DNA from: JAHDCJ01 sp039028895 | GTDB lineage: Bacteria > Bacteroidota > Bacteroidia > Chitinophagales > Saprospiraceae | NCBI GenBank assembly: GCA_039028895.1 | Contig: JBCCHF010000033.1 | Span: 1 to 64,000, forward strand | DNA length: 64,000 bases | Direction of reading: 5' to 3' | Shown here: in pieces, positions 32,777 to 41,734 of the stretch | Numbering within the stretch: the stretch's first letter is position 1 | Layout: each line of letters starts with the position of its first letter | The notes under the pieces: model-generated | Database searches by the model: none | Told to the model about the DNA's origin: nothing | Seen by the model: only the letters and a program-made list of their open reading frames with translations | Translations under genes and position numbers: made by a program

Positions 32777-34735
32777 TTGATCACGCAAAAAACCATAAAC
32801 GAAATATTTGAGACTGCGCGTATTGAGGACGTAGTGGGAGACTTTGTTTCTCTTAAAAAGCGAGGCGTAAATCTCATTGGACTATGTCCTTTTCATAATG
32901 AAAAGACACCCTCATTTACGGTTTCTCCAAGTAAGAATATTTATAAATGTTTTGGATGCGGAGAAGGAGGCAATCCGGTTAATTTCGTAATGACCCATGA
33001 GAACTTCACCTATCCTGAAGCCTTGCGGTACCTCGCCAAGAAATATAATATTGAAATTGAAGAAACGCGCACCACAAGCGAAAGTGAGCAAGAGAGAAAA
33101 CTCTTCGACAGTCTTTTCCTCATCAACAAATTTGCTCAGGAATGGTACACGGATCAATTGTTAAATTCTAACCTTGGCAAATCTGTAGGTCTTCACTATT
33201 TCAAGGAGCGTGGCTTTTTGGAAGAAACTATCAAGAAATTCGGATTGGGTTTTGCACCTCCAGGCGGTGATGATTTTGTTAAAACCGCCAAGCAAAAAGG
33301 CTATAACGCAGAGCTGCTAAAAAAAGCAGGATTGGTAACCCAATATGGTAAAGATTTTTTCAGAAACAGGGTACTGTTTACTATCCATAACCTTACCGGG
33401 AAAGTAGTTGGCTTTGGCGGACGTATCCTTGAAGCGAACAAGAAAGCTCCGAAATATATCAATACTGCCGAGTCTGAAATTTACAATAAGAGTAAGATTC
33501 TGTACGGCATGTATTTTGCCAAAAAGGCGATTCGCCAAAAAGAGAATTGTCTTATGGTAGAGGGCTATACAGATGTGATCTCTCTTCACCAGGCTGGCAT
33601 CGAAAATGTAGTAGCCTCATCAGGGACTTCTCTTACTGTTGAACAGATTAGACTCGTAAAACGGTATACACCAAATATGACCATCCTTTTCGATGGTGAT
33701 CCAGCTGGTGTAAAAGCTGCCCTTCGTGGGCTTGACCTTGTGCTTGAACAAGATATGAACGTCAAGATCGTCCTGTTACCTGAAGGTGAAGACCCCGATT
33801 CATATCTTAATTCGCTTGGTAGTCAGGCATTCGAAGAGTTTATCAGCGATAACGCCAGAGATTTCATCCTCTTTAAAACTTCGCTTTTATTAGAAGAAAC
33901 TAAAGGAGATCCGATCAAAAAGACGGCGCTGGTAAAGGATATTGTCAATAGCATCGCGAAAATACCGGACCCGATTAAACGATCGGTTTATATCAAGGAA
34001 TGTGCCTTACGGCTGGAGGTCAATGAGCAGGTGTTGGTTTCTTCGACCAATAAACTAATGCAACAAGCGCTGACCAAGAAAAAGCAACGGGAGGCTTTTA
34101 AACAACAGAATGAAGAAGAAGGCTTCTGGCCTACCTCTGAAGAACCTTCCCATACGGATGAAGTTGCCCCTCAACCCAAAAAATCTGGTATCAGCGATGA
34201 CTTCCAGGAAAAAGATATTATAAGGTTGTTGGTAGAGTTTGGTGATAAGGAAATGGAACCTGGCCTATCAGTCGCATTTTATATTCTCGCTAATATGGAA
34301 GATATTATGGAGGAATTCGATAATGACTTCTACAAATTAGTGGTTAAAGACTGCTATCAACGGGTAAAGGAAAAAGTACCTTTGACCCAAAAATACTTTC
34401 TTACCCATAAGAATGAAAAAATCCAGCGATTGGCGGTCTCAGTAATGAGTTCACCTCACGAATACAGTCCCAACTGGGAAGCCATGTTTGGAATGTCTCT
34501 TCAGACCCAACCAACTCCAGAAAAAAACTTCAAACGCGATACCATCAAAAGTGTTGACCGATTTAAGTTTAGAAAAGTTGACAGGCTTTGTAGAAAGAAT
34601 GTCGAAAAGATGAAATCCTTACAGGAAAGAGGTGATGTTGCCGGGTATATGAAGGCAATGAAAGTTCATCAAAAACTAACCAAGCTCCGTAAAGAGCTGG
34701 GCGACCTGATAGGCACGGTCGGGGCCATCAAGTAA
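32777..34735 (+). CDS. dnaG: DNA primase
   Basis: A 652-residue primase that makes RNA primers at the replication fork. The zinc-binding CHC2 domain is at about residues 35-65 (CPFHNEKTPSF, YKCFGCGEGG). The catalytic core has RNRVLFTIHNLTGKVVGFGGR, and the TOPRIM domain has MVEGYTDVISLHQAG and ILFDGDPAGVKA. A helical DnaB-interacting C-terminus starts near 420. The start is TTG at 32777: ITQKTINEIFETA is the expected N-terminus of the family and no ATG stands before it. Confidence 0.95.
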   Translation: MITQKTINEIFETARIEDVVGDFVSLKKRGVNLIGLCPFHNEKTPSFTVSPSKNIYKCFGCGEGGNPVNFVMTHENFTYPEALRYLAKKYNIEIEETRTTSESEQERKLFDSLFLINKFAQEWYTDQLLNSNLGKSVGLHYFKERGFLEETIKKFGLGFAPPGGDDFVKTAKQKGYNAELLKKAGLVTQYGKDFFRNRVLFTIHNLTGKVVGFGGRILEANKKAPKYINTAESEIYNKSKILYGMYFAKKAIRQKENCLMVEGYTDVISLHQAGIENVVASSGTSLTVEQIRLVKRYTPNMTILFDGDPAGVKAALRGLDLVLEQDMNVKIVLLPEGEDPDSYLNSLGSQAFEEFISDNARDFILFKTSLLLEETKGDPIKKTALVKDIVNSIAKIPDPIKRSVYIKECALRLEVNEQVLVSSTNKLMQQALTKKKQREAFKQQNEEEGFWPTSEEPSHTDEVAPQPKKSGISDDFQEKDIIRLLVEFGDKEMEPGLSVAFYILANMEDIMEEFDNDFYKLVVKDCYQRVKEKVPLTQKYFLTHKNEKIQRLAVSVMSSPHEYSPNWEAMFGMSLQTQPTPEKNFKRDTIKSVDRFKFRKVDRLCRKNVEKMKSLQERGDVAGYMKAMKVHQKLTKLRKELGDLIGTVGAIK

Positions 34736-34774
34736 CCTTATCTTTTTTAATCGATAATCCATAATCCTGTCTCG

Positions 34775-34817
34775 AAAAAAGAAAGGGTCTCAATTCATTA
34801 GGCAAATTGAGACCCTT
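34775..34817 (-). terminator. Terminator of the PUR-family gene
   Basis: A perfect 13-bp stem: AAGGGTCTCAATT (34783-34795) with AATTGAGACCCTT (34805-34817) and a 9-base loop. On the minus strand it is followed by six T residues. It lies between dnaG and the convergent PUR-family gene and is oriented to end the latter. Confidence 0.85.
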
Positions 34818-34846
34818 ATAGGCAATTAACAATTATCTTTAGTGGC

Positions 34847-35356
34847 TTACCACTTTAAGTCTTCATCATCCAGATCATCAGGGGTATCTTCTTCGGAACT
34901 ATCTTCTTCGTTTGAACTGACAGGTACTTCTTCGAGTATTGGTTCTTCTTCAACGACGACCGTTTCTTCAGGCTCTGTTGATTCTTCTGGCATCGGCTGA
35001 GGCTCAGGATCGATCTCTATGCCTTTAGCCTGTGCTTTTTCTTCTTCTGCTTTTCGTGCCTCATACTCTTCATGACGTCGTGTGTATTCGTCATAATCGT
35101 ACTCGGGAAGCAGATTTTGTTTGATGTGATTAACGGTTTCTTCAAGGCCGGCTACAAATCGATTGAAATCTTCTTTGTAAAGGAAAAGCTTGTGTCTTTC
35201 GTACCCATCTCTTTCGAATCTTTTGGTGCTTTCAGTGATGGTGAGATAATAATCTTCACCTCTGGTTTTTCGCACATCGAAGAAATAAGTTCTTCTCCTT
35301 CCTGCCTTCACTTTCTTTGAAAAAACGCTTTCAAATTTTTTCCTGTCAAAGTCCAC
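34847..35356 (-). CDS. PUR-family (DUF3276) nucleic-acid-binding protein
   Basis: A 169-residue protein. Residues about 8-85 match the PUR-alpha-like family of Bacteroidota (RRTYFFDVRKTRGEDYYLTI, then KLFLYKEDFNRFVAGLEE), which forms a dimeric single-stranded-nucleic-acid-binding fold. The last 75 residues are an acidic tail rich in Glu, Asp and Pro, with a KAEEEKAQAK helix first. The start is GTG 35356, since a TGA stands in frame two codons upstream. It probably has its own promoter (35401-35408) and terminator. Confidence 0.85.
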   Translation of the reverse strand: MDFDRKKFESVFSKKVKAGRRRTYFFDVRKTRGEDYYLTITESTKRFERDGYERHKLFLYKEDFNRFVAGLEETVNHIKQNLLPEYDYDEYTRRHEEYEARKAEEEKAQAKGIEIDPEPQPMPEESTEPEETVVVEEEPILEEVPVSSNEEDSSEEDTPDDLDDEDLKW

Positions 35357-35400
35357 AACTCACAGTGTTTTTGGGTGGTTAATTGGGTGTTCTCTCTTTA

Positions 35401-35408
35401 CAAATGTA
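35401..35408 (-). promoter_or_regulatory. Candidate -7 box of the PUR-family gene
   Basis: TACATTTG on the minus strand matches TAnnTTTG in the 76-base gap after the ABC exporter gene. It would give a leader of about 38 bases. No -33 TTG is clear. Confidence 0.35.
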
Positions 35409-35432
35409 ATTAATTGCCTATGAATTAAAAAA

Positions 35433-37223
35433 TTATCCAGTTTTAATTTCCAACTCCTCCAACTTTTGTTTTTCAAAAAGATCAAAATAGAAACCTTTAT
35501 TTTTTAGAAGCTCTTCATGTGTGCCCTGCTCAACGATCCTGCCTTCATCTAGAACAATAATCTTGTTAAAGTCCAAAAGCGCATAAATACGATGGGTGAT
35601 CATTATTGCTGTTTGCCTGGCCAGTTCATCCTCAAAGTAATCCAGGATTCTTTTTTCGGTTTTGGTATCTACTGCCGAAAGACAATCATCGAGTATCAGG
35701 ATATCCGGTTTTTTAATCAATGCCCTCGCAATGGATATCCGCTGTTTCTGTCCGCCAGACAAGGTAACCCCTCTTTCTCCAACCATGGTTTCGAAGCCGT
35801 TACTCAAACCCAATATTTCATCGTAAACAGAAGCATATTTTGCATATTGGTGCACCTCTTCTTCAGTAGCTTCTATGCCAAATGAGATGTTATTGGCTAC
35901 GGTATCTGAAAAAAGGAAAACATCCTGAGGTACATACCCGATTTGCTTGCGTAATGAGGGCAAATGATGTTCTTGTATATTCTTGCCATCAATAATGACC
36001 TCCCCTTTAGAAACATCGTACATTCTGACTATCAAATCTGCAATGGTTGTTTTTCCAGAACCCGTTCGGCCGATTATGGCCATTTTATCGCCAGGCTTTA
36101 GCTCAAAGGAGACATCAGTCAAGGCCTGGATACCAGTATCCGGATAAATGAAGGTCACATCGTCAAACTTGATGGCTCCTTGAAGAGAAGTAGCTGTGCC
36201 AGATTGGTTTTGAATTACTGGCTCAGTGTTCAGAAACTCATTAATCCTTTTTTGTGAAGCAGAGGCCCTTTGAACAATAGCTGCAACCCATCCTATTGCT
36301 GTAACAGGCCAGGTCAACATATTGATATAGATCACGAATTCTGCAATATTCCCCGGGGTAATATTTCCTTTGATCACTTGCAGTCCTCCAATATATACAG
36401 TAATGATCGTACTCATACCAATGAGTAACAGCATCAGCGGATGAAACAAAGCCTCCACCCTGGCTAATTCCATTGACCGCTCTTTGTAGTCTTCTGATTC
36501 TTTACCAAAAAATTTCTCCATTGGTTTTTCCTGGACATAAGACTTAATGACCCTTATTCCAGAATACACTTCCTGCGAAATGCTATTTAACGCAGACAAC
36601 TGTTTTTGAATTGATTCGGATTTCCTGTTAATCAGGTTACTCACATAATAGATGGATATAGAAAGGAAAGGCAGGGGTAGCAAACTGTACATGGTCAATT
36701 CAGGACTCACACTGATCATTGCTGAGATCACCATAACAAACAAAACGACCAGGTTAATGCCATACATAACAGCAGGACCAAGATACATCCTGACCTTGTT
36801 CACATCTTCTGTAATCCTGGCCATGAGATCTCCTGTATTATTTCGCTTATAGAAAGCCAGGTCAAGTTTTTCGTAATGAGAGAATATTTCATTGCGCAGA
36901 TCAAACTCAATCAATCTCGACATCACAATGATGGTTTGGCGCATAAAATACATGAACACTCCCATTATCAAGGCAAGCACAATTACAATTACGCCAAACA
37001 ACATCAGAATTAATCCGAGCTGAGCGAAAAGCTCTGCCTGGATAGCAAAGCCGCTGTACATCCTGTACATGCCGATATTTTCAACTACAAGATCAAGGGC
37101 ATGTCGGATCGCTTTGGGTTGCAAAACTCTGAAATAATTCTGAGCAGCAACGAATAAGATGCCAATGAGGAACCGCCATCGGTATTTGTAAAAGTACTTA
37201 TTTAAAAAAGCCAGTTCTTTCAT
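35433..37223 (-). CDS. ABC exporter half-transporter (MsbA/MdlA-like)
   Basis: A 596-residue protein with six membrane helices in residues about 15-300 fused to an ATPase domain. Walker A is IIGRTGSGKTT (about 377), the Q-loop is IGYVPQDVFLFSDTVANNI, and the signature is LSGGQKQRISIARAL (about 483). Walker B reads ILILDDCLSAVD, where the usual catalytic Glu is Asp, as in the degenerate-site half of heterodimeric exporters such as MdlA or TM287. The switch His (MITHRIY) is present. No second half-transporter lies nearby. It exports lipid or drug-like compounds; the cargo cannot be read. Confidence 0.88.
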   Translation of the reverse strand: MKELAFLNKYFYKYRWRFLIGILFVAAQNYFRVLQPKAIRHALDLVVENIGMYRMYSGFAIQAELFAQLGLILMLFGVIVIVLALIMGVFMYFMRQTIIVMSRLIEFDLRNEIFSHYEKLDLAFYKRNNTGDLMARITEDVNKVRMYLGPAVMYGINLVVLFVMVISAMISVSPELTMYSLLPLPFLSISIYYVSNLINRKSESIQKQLSALNSISQEVYSGIRVIKSYVQEKPMEKFFGKESEDYKERSMELARVEALFHPLMLLLIGMSTIITVYIGGLQVIKGNITPGNIAEFVIYINMLTWPVTAIGWVAAIVQRASASQKRINEFLNTEPVIQNQSGTATSLQGAIKFDDVTFIYPDTGIQALTDVSFELKPGDKMAIIGRTGSGKTTIADLIVRMYDVSKGEVIIDGKNIQEHHLPSLRKQIGYVPQDVFLFSDTVANNISFGIEATEEEVHQYAKYASVYDEILGLSNGFETMVGERGVTLSGGQKQRISIARALIKKPDILILDDCLSAVDTKTEKRILDYFEDELARQTAIMITHRIYALLDFNKIIVLDEGRIVEQGTHEELLKNKGFYFDLFEKQKLEELEIKTG

Positions 37224-37230
37224 CAGGTGT

Positions 37231-37238
37231 CAAAAGTA
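37231..37238 (-). promoter_or_regulatory. Candidate -7 box of the ABC exporter gene
   Basis: TACTTTTG on the minus strand matches TAnnTTTG and ends eight bases before ATG 37223, so the transcript would be nearly leaderless. The -33 half is not evident. Confidence 0.35.
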
Positions 37239-37419
37239 ATAATTATACTGACATGTTCGAAAGAGAAATTTTTCACCTTTTGTTCAAGGTTTTAAAAAAA
37301 ATGCCGTTATTTGGGATCAGTTTTGAAGATAGATTATCCACTTGGTTTTAGAATAGAACCGACAGCTGGTTCAAACTTAAATCAAATGCTTCTCGAACCC
37401 TAAGGTCTTTTTTGAGTAT

Positions 37420-38355
37420 ATGTTAAGCCGAAGAAATGTTCGGGTCAAGGTGATGCAAACGCTATATGCCGTGAATAAGGATGAAAGCCTTGACCCAAAA
37501 TCTGCTGAAAAGTTATATTTTGACAGTGTTCAGCAGTCGTTCCAACTCTACCTGATCAACTTACTCAACCTGCTGAACGTCACTCAGTTTGTTGAAGAAG
37601 ATGCTCTGATTAGAAGAGATAAACACCTGCCTTCAGAAGAAGACAAGAATTTCACCACCAAACTTTTTGACAACCCAATCATTCAGACATTTGCCCAGTC
37701 TGAAGGTTTTCAGAAGTTGATCAAACGGAATAAGCTTTCCGGCACTGTAGATAAAGATCTGAATCGCAAATTTTACTTTGAATTTTCAAAAAAAGAAGAT
37801 TTCAGAAATTATATAAACAATAACGATTCAGCAATAGAAGACGATGTTGAAATCATTCTTGCCATTTATAAGCATCTTGTAAAGCATGAGTTATTTGAAG
37901 AGCATATGGATGATATTAGTGCTACCTGGACGGATGATAAATCATTGGTTGTAGGTGCCATGAAAAAAACCATAAAAAACGATTCTGGAAAAATAGAATT
38001 CTTTGATCAGTACAGTCCTGACAAGGAAACAGTCGAAGAGTTTGGTGCTGAATTGCTGCATAAAGCCATCACGCTTAACAGCGAAATACTTGAACTGATA
38101 AAACCTAAACTGAAAAACTGGGAAGCTGATCGTGTTGCTACTATTGACATGATTTTATTGAAAATGGCAGTTTGTGAACTGATGCATTTCCCTACTATAC
38201 CTACAAAAGTAACCCTCAACGAATACGTTGATATCTCAAAAATCTACTCCACGCCCAAAAGTAAAGAGTTCATTAACGGCATCCTTGATAAATTAATGAA
38301 ACAACTTAAAAAACAGGGTAAAATTGAAAAAACCGGACGCGGTCTTATGGAGTAA
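37420..38355 (+). CDS. nusB: Transcription antitermination factor NusB, long Bacteroidota form
   Basis: A 311-residue protein. LSRRNVRVKVMQTLYAVNK at the start and the C-terminal NusB core (LKNWEADRVATIDMILLKMA, CELMHFPTIPTKVTLNEYVD, KEFINGILDKLMKQL) are clear. The usual bacterial NusB is about 140 residues; the extra middle region (about 60-180) is normal for this phylum. NusB binds boxA RNA with NusE during rRNA transcription. The next gene starts inside its last 11 codons. Confidence 0.92.
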   Translation: MLSRRNVRVKVMQTLYAVNKDESLDPKSAEKLYFDSVQQSFQLYLINLLNLLNVTQFVEEDALIRRDKHLPSEEDKNFTTKLFDNPIIQTFAQSEGFQKLIKRNKLSGTVDKDLNRKFYFEFSKKEDFRNYINNNDSAIEDDVEIILAIYKHLVKHELFEEHMDDISATWTDDKSLVVGAMKKTIKNDSGKIEFFDQYSPDKETVEEFGAELLHKAITLNSEILELIKPKLKNWEADRVATIDMILLKMAVCELMHFPTIPTKVTLNEYVDISKIYSTPKSKEFINGILDKLMKQLKKQGKIEKTGRGLME

Positions 38356-39910
38356 CCACCTTTTCATTTTTGTGGTTATCAGTTTTTTCAGCTTTTCCTC
38401 AGCGAAAGCTCAGACCTCTGTACATCCTAATGGGTTCAGTTTTAAGTGGGCATTGACCGATTATAATTTCCCGATCAATCATAATAACTTCAAACTTGGA
38501 GAACTTTCCCAAGGCGGCACAATAGGTTATCACCGATTTATCAATAAATCATTGAATCTCGATATCCCATTCCGATTCGGGTATATCCATTTCCCGACTT
38601 CTGATACAACATTTGCTCGCCGCCAACCCTTTGTTTCCGGAGACCTGACTCTCAATTATCAATTTAATAATGATTATATATTGCGGCAAACCGCTGTCTT
38701 TTATCCCTACCTGTTTGGAGGTTTTGGTTTTTCCTACAGGCAACCAAGGTTTGAAAATTCATTTGACTTTCATATTCCTTTTGGGGCAGGTTTTAACCTC
38801 AAATTCTTTGAACGGGGATATTTTCAAATTCAGTCTGAATATCGGCTTTCTTTGAAAACTGAATTTAATAATATGGTACATAGTATCGGCATGGTTCTCC
38901 TCCTTAAAAAACACCCCCTTGAAAAAGAGAGGCCAGAAAATATAAAAACAAAAAGGCAGCGCGATTCAGATAATGACGGCATACTTGACGAAATAGATGA
39001 ATGTCCTTTCCTCGCCGGATCAGGTATTTTTAACGGTTGCCCGGATACTGATGATGATGGTGTTGCAGATAAAGATGATAATTGCCCTGAGGTAAAAGGT
39101 GATATTGACAATTATGGATGTCCCCTATCCGATAGTGATGGTGACGGAGTCGCAGATTTACGTGATGAATGTCCTAATGAAATGGGCTCAAAAGAGCATT
39201 TCGGATGCCCTGACACAGACGGTGATGGTATTATTGATAAAAACGACGAATGTCCTAAGGTCAGAGGTCCCATTTCTGGCAGGGGCTGCCCCACTGAAGA
39301 TGTTGATGATGATGGCATCCCTAATGAGGAAGATGAGTGCATGGAAGAAGCTGGCCCACTTGAAACAAACGGATGCCCTGATACTGACGGAGATGGCGTC
39401 GCTGACAAAGACGACGCTTGTCCTAATAACAAAGGAATTCCTGCCACCGAAGGCTGTCCAGACACGGATAATGACCTCGTCCCTGACAACCTCGACAAGT
39501 GCCCTGATGTTACCGGACCAGCCATGAACGATGGATGCCCACTCATCCACCCTGATCACGTTTCTTACCTTGAAGAAGCTTCACAACGCATAAACTTTCA
39601 ACCTGGAAGTGCCCAATTAGCATTTAACTCCGATAAAGTTCTGGCAGAAATAGCAGAGATCGTAAAGCGATATCCTTATTATCAATTAAAGATTGAAGGC
39701 CACACTGATAATGTTGGCAATGATGAAGCCAATTTGAGATTATCTGAAAACCGGGCAAAAGTGTGCCTTGATTTTCTTGGAAGAAATGGGATTCCAAGAG
39801 ACAAGATGACAGCAACCGGATATGGAGAAACCAAACCAAAAGCATCAAATTCAACCAGAGAAGGCCGTAGTGAGAACCGAAGGGTTGAATTTTTATTAAT
39901 GCTTGAATAA
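38324..39910 (+). CDS. OmpA-family outer-membrane protein with seven thrombospondin-3 repeats (copy 1)
   Basis: A 528-residue envelope protein starting at TTG 38324, overlapping nusB by 32 bases; this start gives a proper signal peptide (HLFIFVVISFFSFSSAKA). A small beta-barrel at about 30-200 anchors it in the outer membrane. Seven calcium-binding TSP3 units (DTDGDGxxDxxDxCP) span about 215-410; unit 5 has DECMEE in place of the CP pair. A C-terminal OmpA peptidoglycan-binding domain follows (INFQPGSAQLAF, KIEGHTDNVGNDEANLRLSE, NRRVEFLLMLE). Together these link the outer membrane to the cell wall. A paralogue follows immediately. Confidence 0.88.
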   Translation: MKKPDAVLWSNHLFIFVVISFFSFSSAKAQTSVHPNGFSFKWALTDYNFPINHNNFKLGELSQGGTIGYHRFINKSLNLDIPFRFGYIHFPTSDTTFARRQPFVSGDLTLNYQFNNDYILRQTAVFYPYLFGGFGFSYRQPRFENSFDFHIPFGAGFNLKFFERGYFQIQSEYRLSLKTEFNNMVHSIGMVLLLKKHPLEKERPENIKTKRQRDSDNDGILDEIDECPFLAGSGIFNGCPDTDDDGVADKDDNCPEVKGDIDNYGCPLSDSDGDGVADLRDECPNEMGSKEHFGCPDTDGDGIIDKNDECPKVRGPISGRGCPTEDVDDDGIPNEEDECMEEAGPLETNGCPDTDGDGVADKDDACPNNKGIPATEGCPDTDNDLVPDNLDKCPDVTGPAMNDGCPLIHPDHVSYLEEASQRINFQPGSAQLAFNSDKVLAEIAEIVKRYPYYQLKIEGHTDNVGNDEANLRLSENRAKVCLDFLGRNGIPRDKMTATGYGETKPKASNSTREGRSENRRVEFLLMLE

Positions 39911-40056
39911 GGAATTGCTACAATAATTTGAAAAAAACCGAAAAAAATATGTCTTTTGTGTACGGATTGTATCGGTGACAACGTAAATTCCACCTAATTC
40001 CAAAGTTGAAGAACTTATATCTATTTGTTTTTCTTGAACCAAAAACAAAACTTTCT

Positions 40057-41526
40057 ATGAAAAATTCACTACTAACCTTTATTTTTCTTTTATGCATGTG
40101 GGCCGTAATGGTGACCCCTGCATCGGCTCAGATCAGCTCTGCCAAAAATGCAGTAAGCTATAAGATCGTCGGGACCGATTTCAAAACGCCTCTTCTCAAC
40201 AACTTTTACGATAGTGATAATATCGATTTTGGTGCTGAGATAGCTTACAGCAGATTTCTTAATAATTCTCTGAATTTAAACATTCCATTCAGAATAGCTC
40301 TGATGGATTATCCGTTGTCTGACGTTAGCTTTAACCCTGACAGACTAGCAACAGGCCTTGATTTTAACCTTGTCTACAAATTCAACAATGGTTACATTCT
40401 GAAAGAAACAGCCAATGTAGCACCATATGTTCTTGGTGGACTAGGAGCTGCTTATACGGATGCGATTCCTGATAATAGCTGGAATATCATGGCACCGATT
40501 GGTGGAGGTATTAACTGGCATCTTACAGATAATGTAGCAATTAATACCCAGGTTGAATATCGGGTTAGTCTCAACAATGACTACAATAATCTCACTTACT
40601 CAGCAGGTGTATTTTTCCTTCTCGGTGAAGTAGAAGATGACAAACCAGTCACAATCGAGCCAGTTGACTCTGATGGTGATGGAGTTGTTGATGTCAGTGA
40701 TGATTGTCCAAACACTCCAGGTAAAGCTGAACTGAATGGTTGCCCTGATAAAGATGATGATGGCATCGCTGATAAAGATGACCTTTGCCCAGACACTGCT
40801 GGTTTGAAAGAATTTGATGGCTGTCCGGATACAGATGCAGATGGTCTTGCTGACAAGGATGATGACTGTCCCGAAGAAGCTGGCCCACTTTCAAACAAAG
40901 GTTGTCCAGAAAAAGATACTGATGGAGACGGCATCATTGATGACAATGATGATTGTCCTGACGTTGCGGGTGTTGCAGCATGTAATGGATGCCCTGATAC
41001 TGATGGTGACGGTATCTGTGATAAAGACGACGATTGTCCTGAGGCTGCTGGTACAGCTGCCAATAACGGTTGTCCTGATCGCGATGGTGACGGTGTAATC
41101 GACAAAGATGATCGCTGTCCGGATGAAAAAGGACCTGTCGCTAACAAAGGTTGTCCTGAAATCAAAGAAGAAGAAAAGGATATCCTTGAATTCGCTACCC
41201 GTGCAGTTCAATTCGAAACAGGAAGTGCGACAATCAGAAAATCATCTTATGATATTTTAGACCAGGTAGCTCAAATCCTTAAAGATTATCCTGCTTATAG
41301 TTGCCTGATCGAAGGCCACACTGACAATATTGGAGAGGAGGAAAACAACCAGACGCTATCTGAGAGAAGAGCAAAATCATGCTACGATTATCTTGTAAAC
41401 AAAGGTATTGCTCCTTCCCGAATGAGTCACACTGGATACGGTGAGTCACAGCCAATTGGTGATAACCGCTTCAAAGATGGTCGTGCACAAAACCGTCGTG
41501 TAGAATTCAATGTATTCCTTAAGTAA
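40057..41526 (+). CDS. OmpA-family outer-membrane protein with six thrombospondin-3 repeats (copy 2)
   Basis: A 489-residue paralogue of the preceding gene with the same order: signal peptide (NSLLTFIFLLCMWAVMV, cleavage near ASAQ), barrel at about 25-200, six TSP3 units, then the OmpA domain (VQFETGSATIRKSSYDIL, CLIEGHTDNIGEEENNQ, AQNRRVEFNVFLK). ATG 40057 fits the signal peptide; an in-frame TTG at 40006 would add a charged leader. Two TSP3 units carry extra cysteines (AACNGCP, DGICDKDD). A weak TTG-N21-TCTTTTG near 39928-39955 may be its own promoter. A strong palindromic terminator follows. Confidence 0.9.
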   Translation: MKNSLLTFIFLLCMWAVMVTPASAQISSAKNAVSYKIVGTDFKTPLLNNFYDSDNIDFGAEIAYSRFLNNSLNLNIPFRIALMDYPLSDVSFNPDRLATGLDFNLVYKFNNGYILKETANVAPYVLGGLGAAYTDAIPDNSWNIMAPIGGGINWHLTDNVAINTQVEYRVSLNNDYNNLTYSAGVFFLLGEVEDDKPVTIEPVDSDGDGVVDVSDDCPNTPGKAELNGCPDKDDDGIADKDDLCPDTAGLKEFDGCPDTDADGLADKDDDCPEEAGPLSNKGCPEKDTDGDGIIDDNDDCPDVAGVAACNGCPDTDGDGICDKDDDCPEAAGTAANNGCPDRDGDGVIDKDDRCPDEKGPVANKGCPEIKEEEKDILEFATRAVQFETGSATIRKSSYDILDQVAQILKDYPAYSCLIEGHTDNIGEEENNQTLSERRAKSCYDYLVNKGIAPSRMSHTGYGESQPIGDNRFKDGRAQNRRVEFNVFLK

Positions 41527-41552
41527 GGCTACATTGAATCCAAGAAATAACT

Positions 41553-41592
41553 ACTAAAAAACGGATCCTGAATTCAGGATCCGTTTTTTAGT
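41553..41592. terminator. Perfect 40-base palindrome acting as bidirectional terminator
   Basis: Two 20-base arms are exactly complementary: ACTAAAAAACGGATCCTGAA at 41553-41572 and its inverse at 41573-41592. The stem ends in A and T runs on both sides. It ends the OmpA pair. Confidence 0.8.
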
Positions 41593-41604
41593 ATACCTTT
41601 ATTC

Positions 41605-41642
41605 AACTAAAAAATTAGTTGCTTTTAACTAAAACACTAGTT
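41605..41642. promoter_or_regulatory. Candidate double operator: two 16-base inverted repeats 22 bases apart
   Basis: AACTAAAAAATTAGTT (41605-41620) and AACTAAAACACTAGTT (41627-41642) share the form AACTA-N6-TAGTT. Their starts lie 22 bases apart, about two helical turns, on the same DNA face. They overlap the -33 and -7 ends of a consensus promoter, a typical place for a repressor dimer pair. The binding protein is unknown; a MarR-type regulator is one possibility suggested only by palindrome form. Confidence 0.5.
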
Positions 41643-41649
41643 ATATTTG
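41619..41649 (+). promoter_or_regulatory. Consensus promoter upstream of DUF1573-yajC-ybbR-coaE
   Basis: TTG (41619-41621), 20 bases, then TATATTTG (41642-41649) matches the Bacteroidota TTG-N19-21-TAnnTTTG pattern. A second -7-like word, TAATTTTG, lies at 41692-41699, nearer to ATG 41735, so two start points are possible. Confidence 0.6.
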
Positions 41650-41734
41650 CGCTGACAGCATAATTGGTTTTTATTATTTAAGGAAAAAAACTAATTTTGC
41701 GCATCAATTTTTAAAACAAAAATTCAATTTTAAA

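Noticed and set aside
38830..41211. Long antisense and +1 frames across the two OmpA genes
   Set aside because: They arise from the repetitive GAT/GAC-rich TSP3 codons and show only low-complexity Ser/Pro or Met/Thr sequence.
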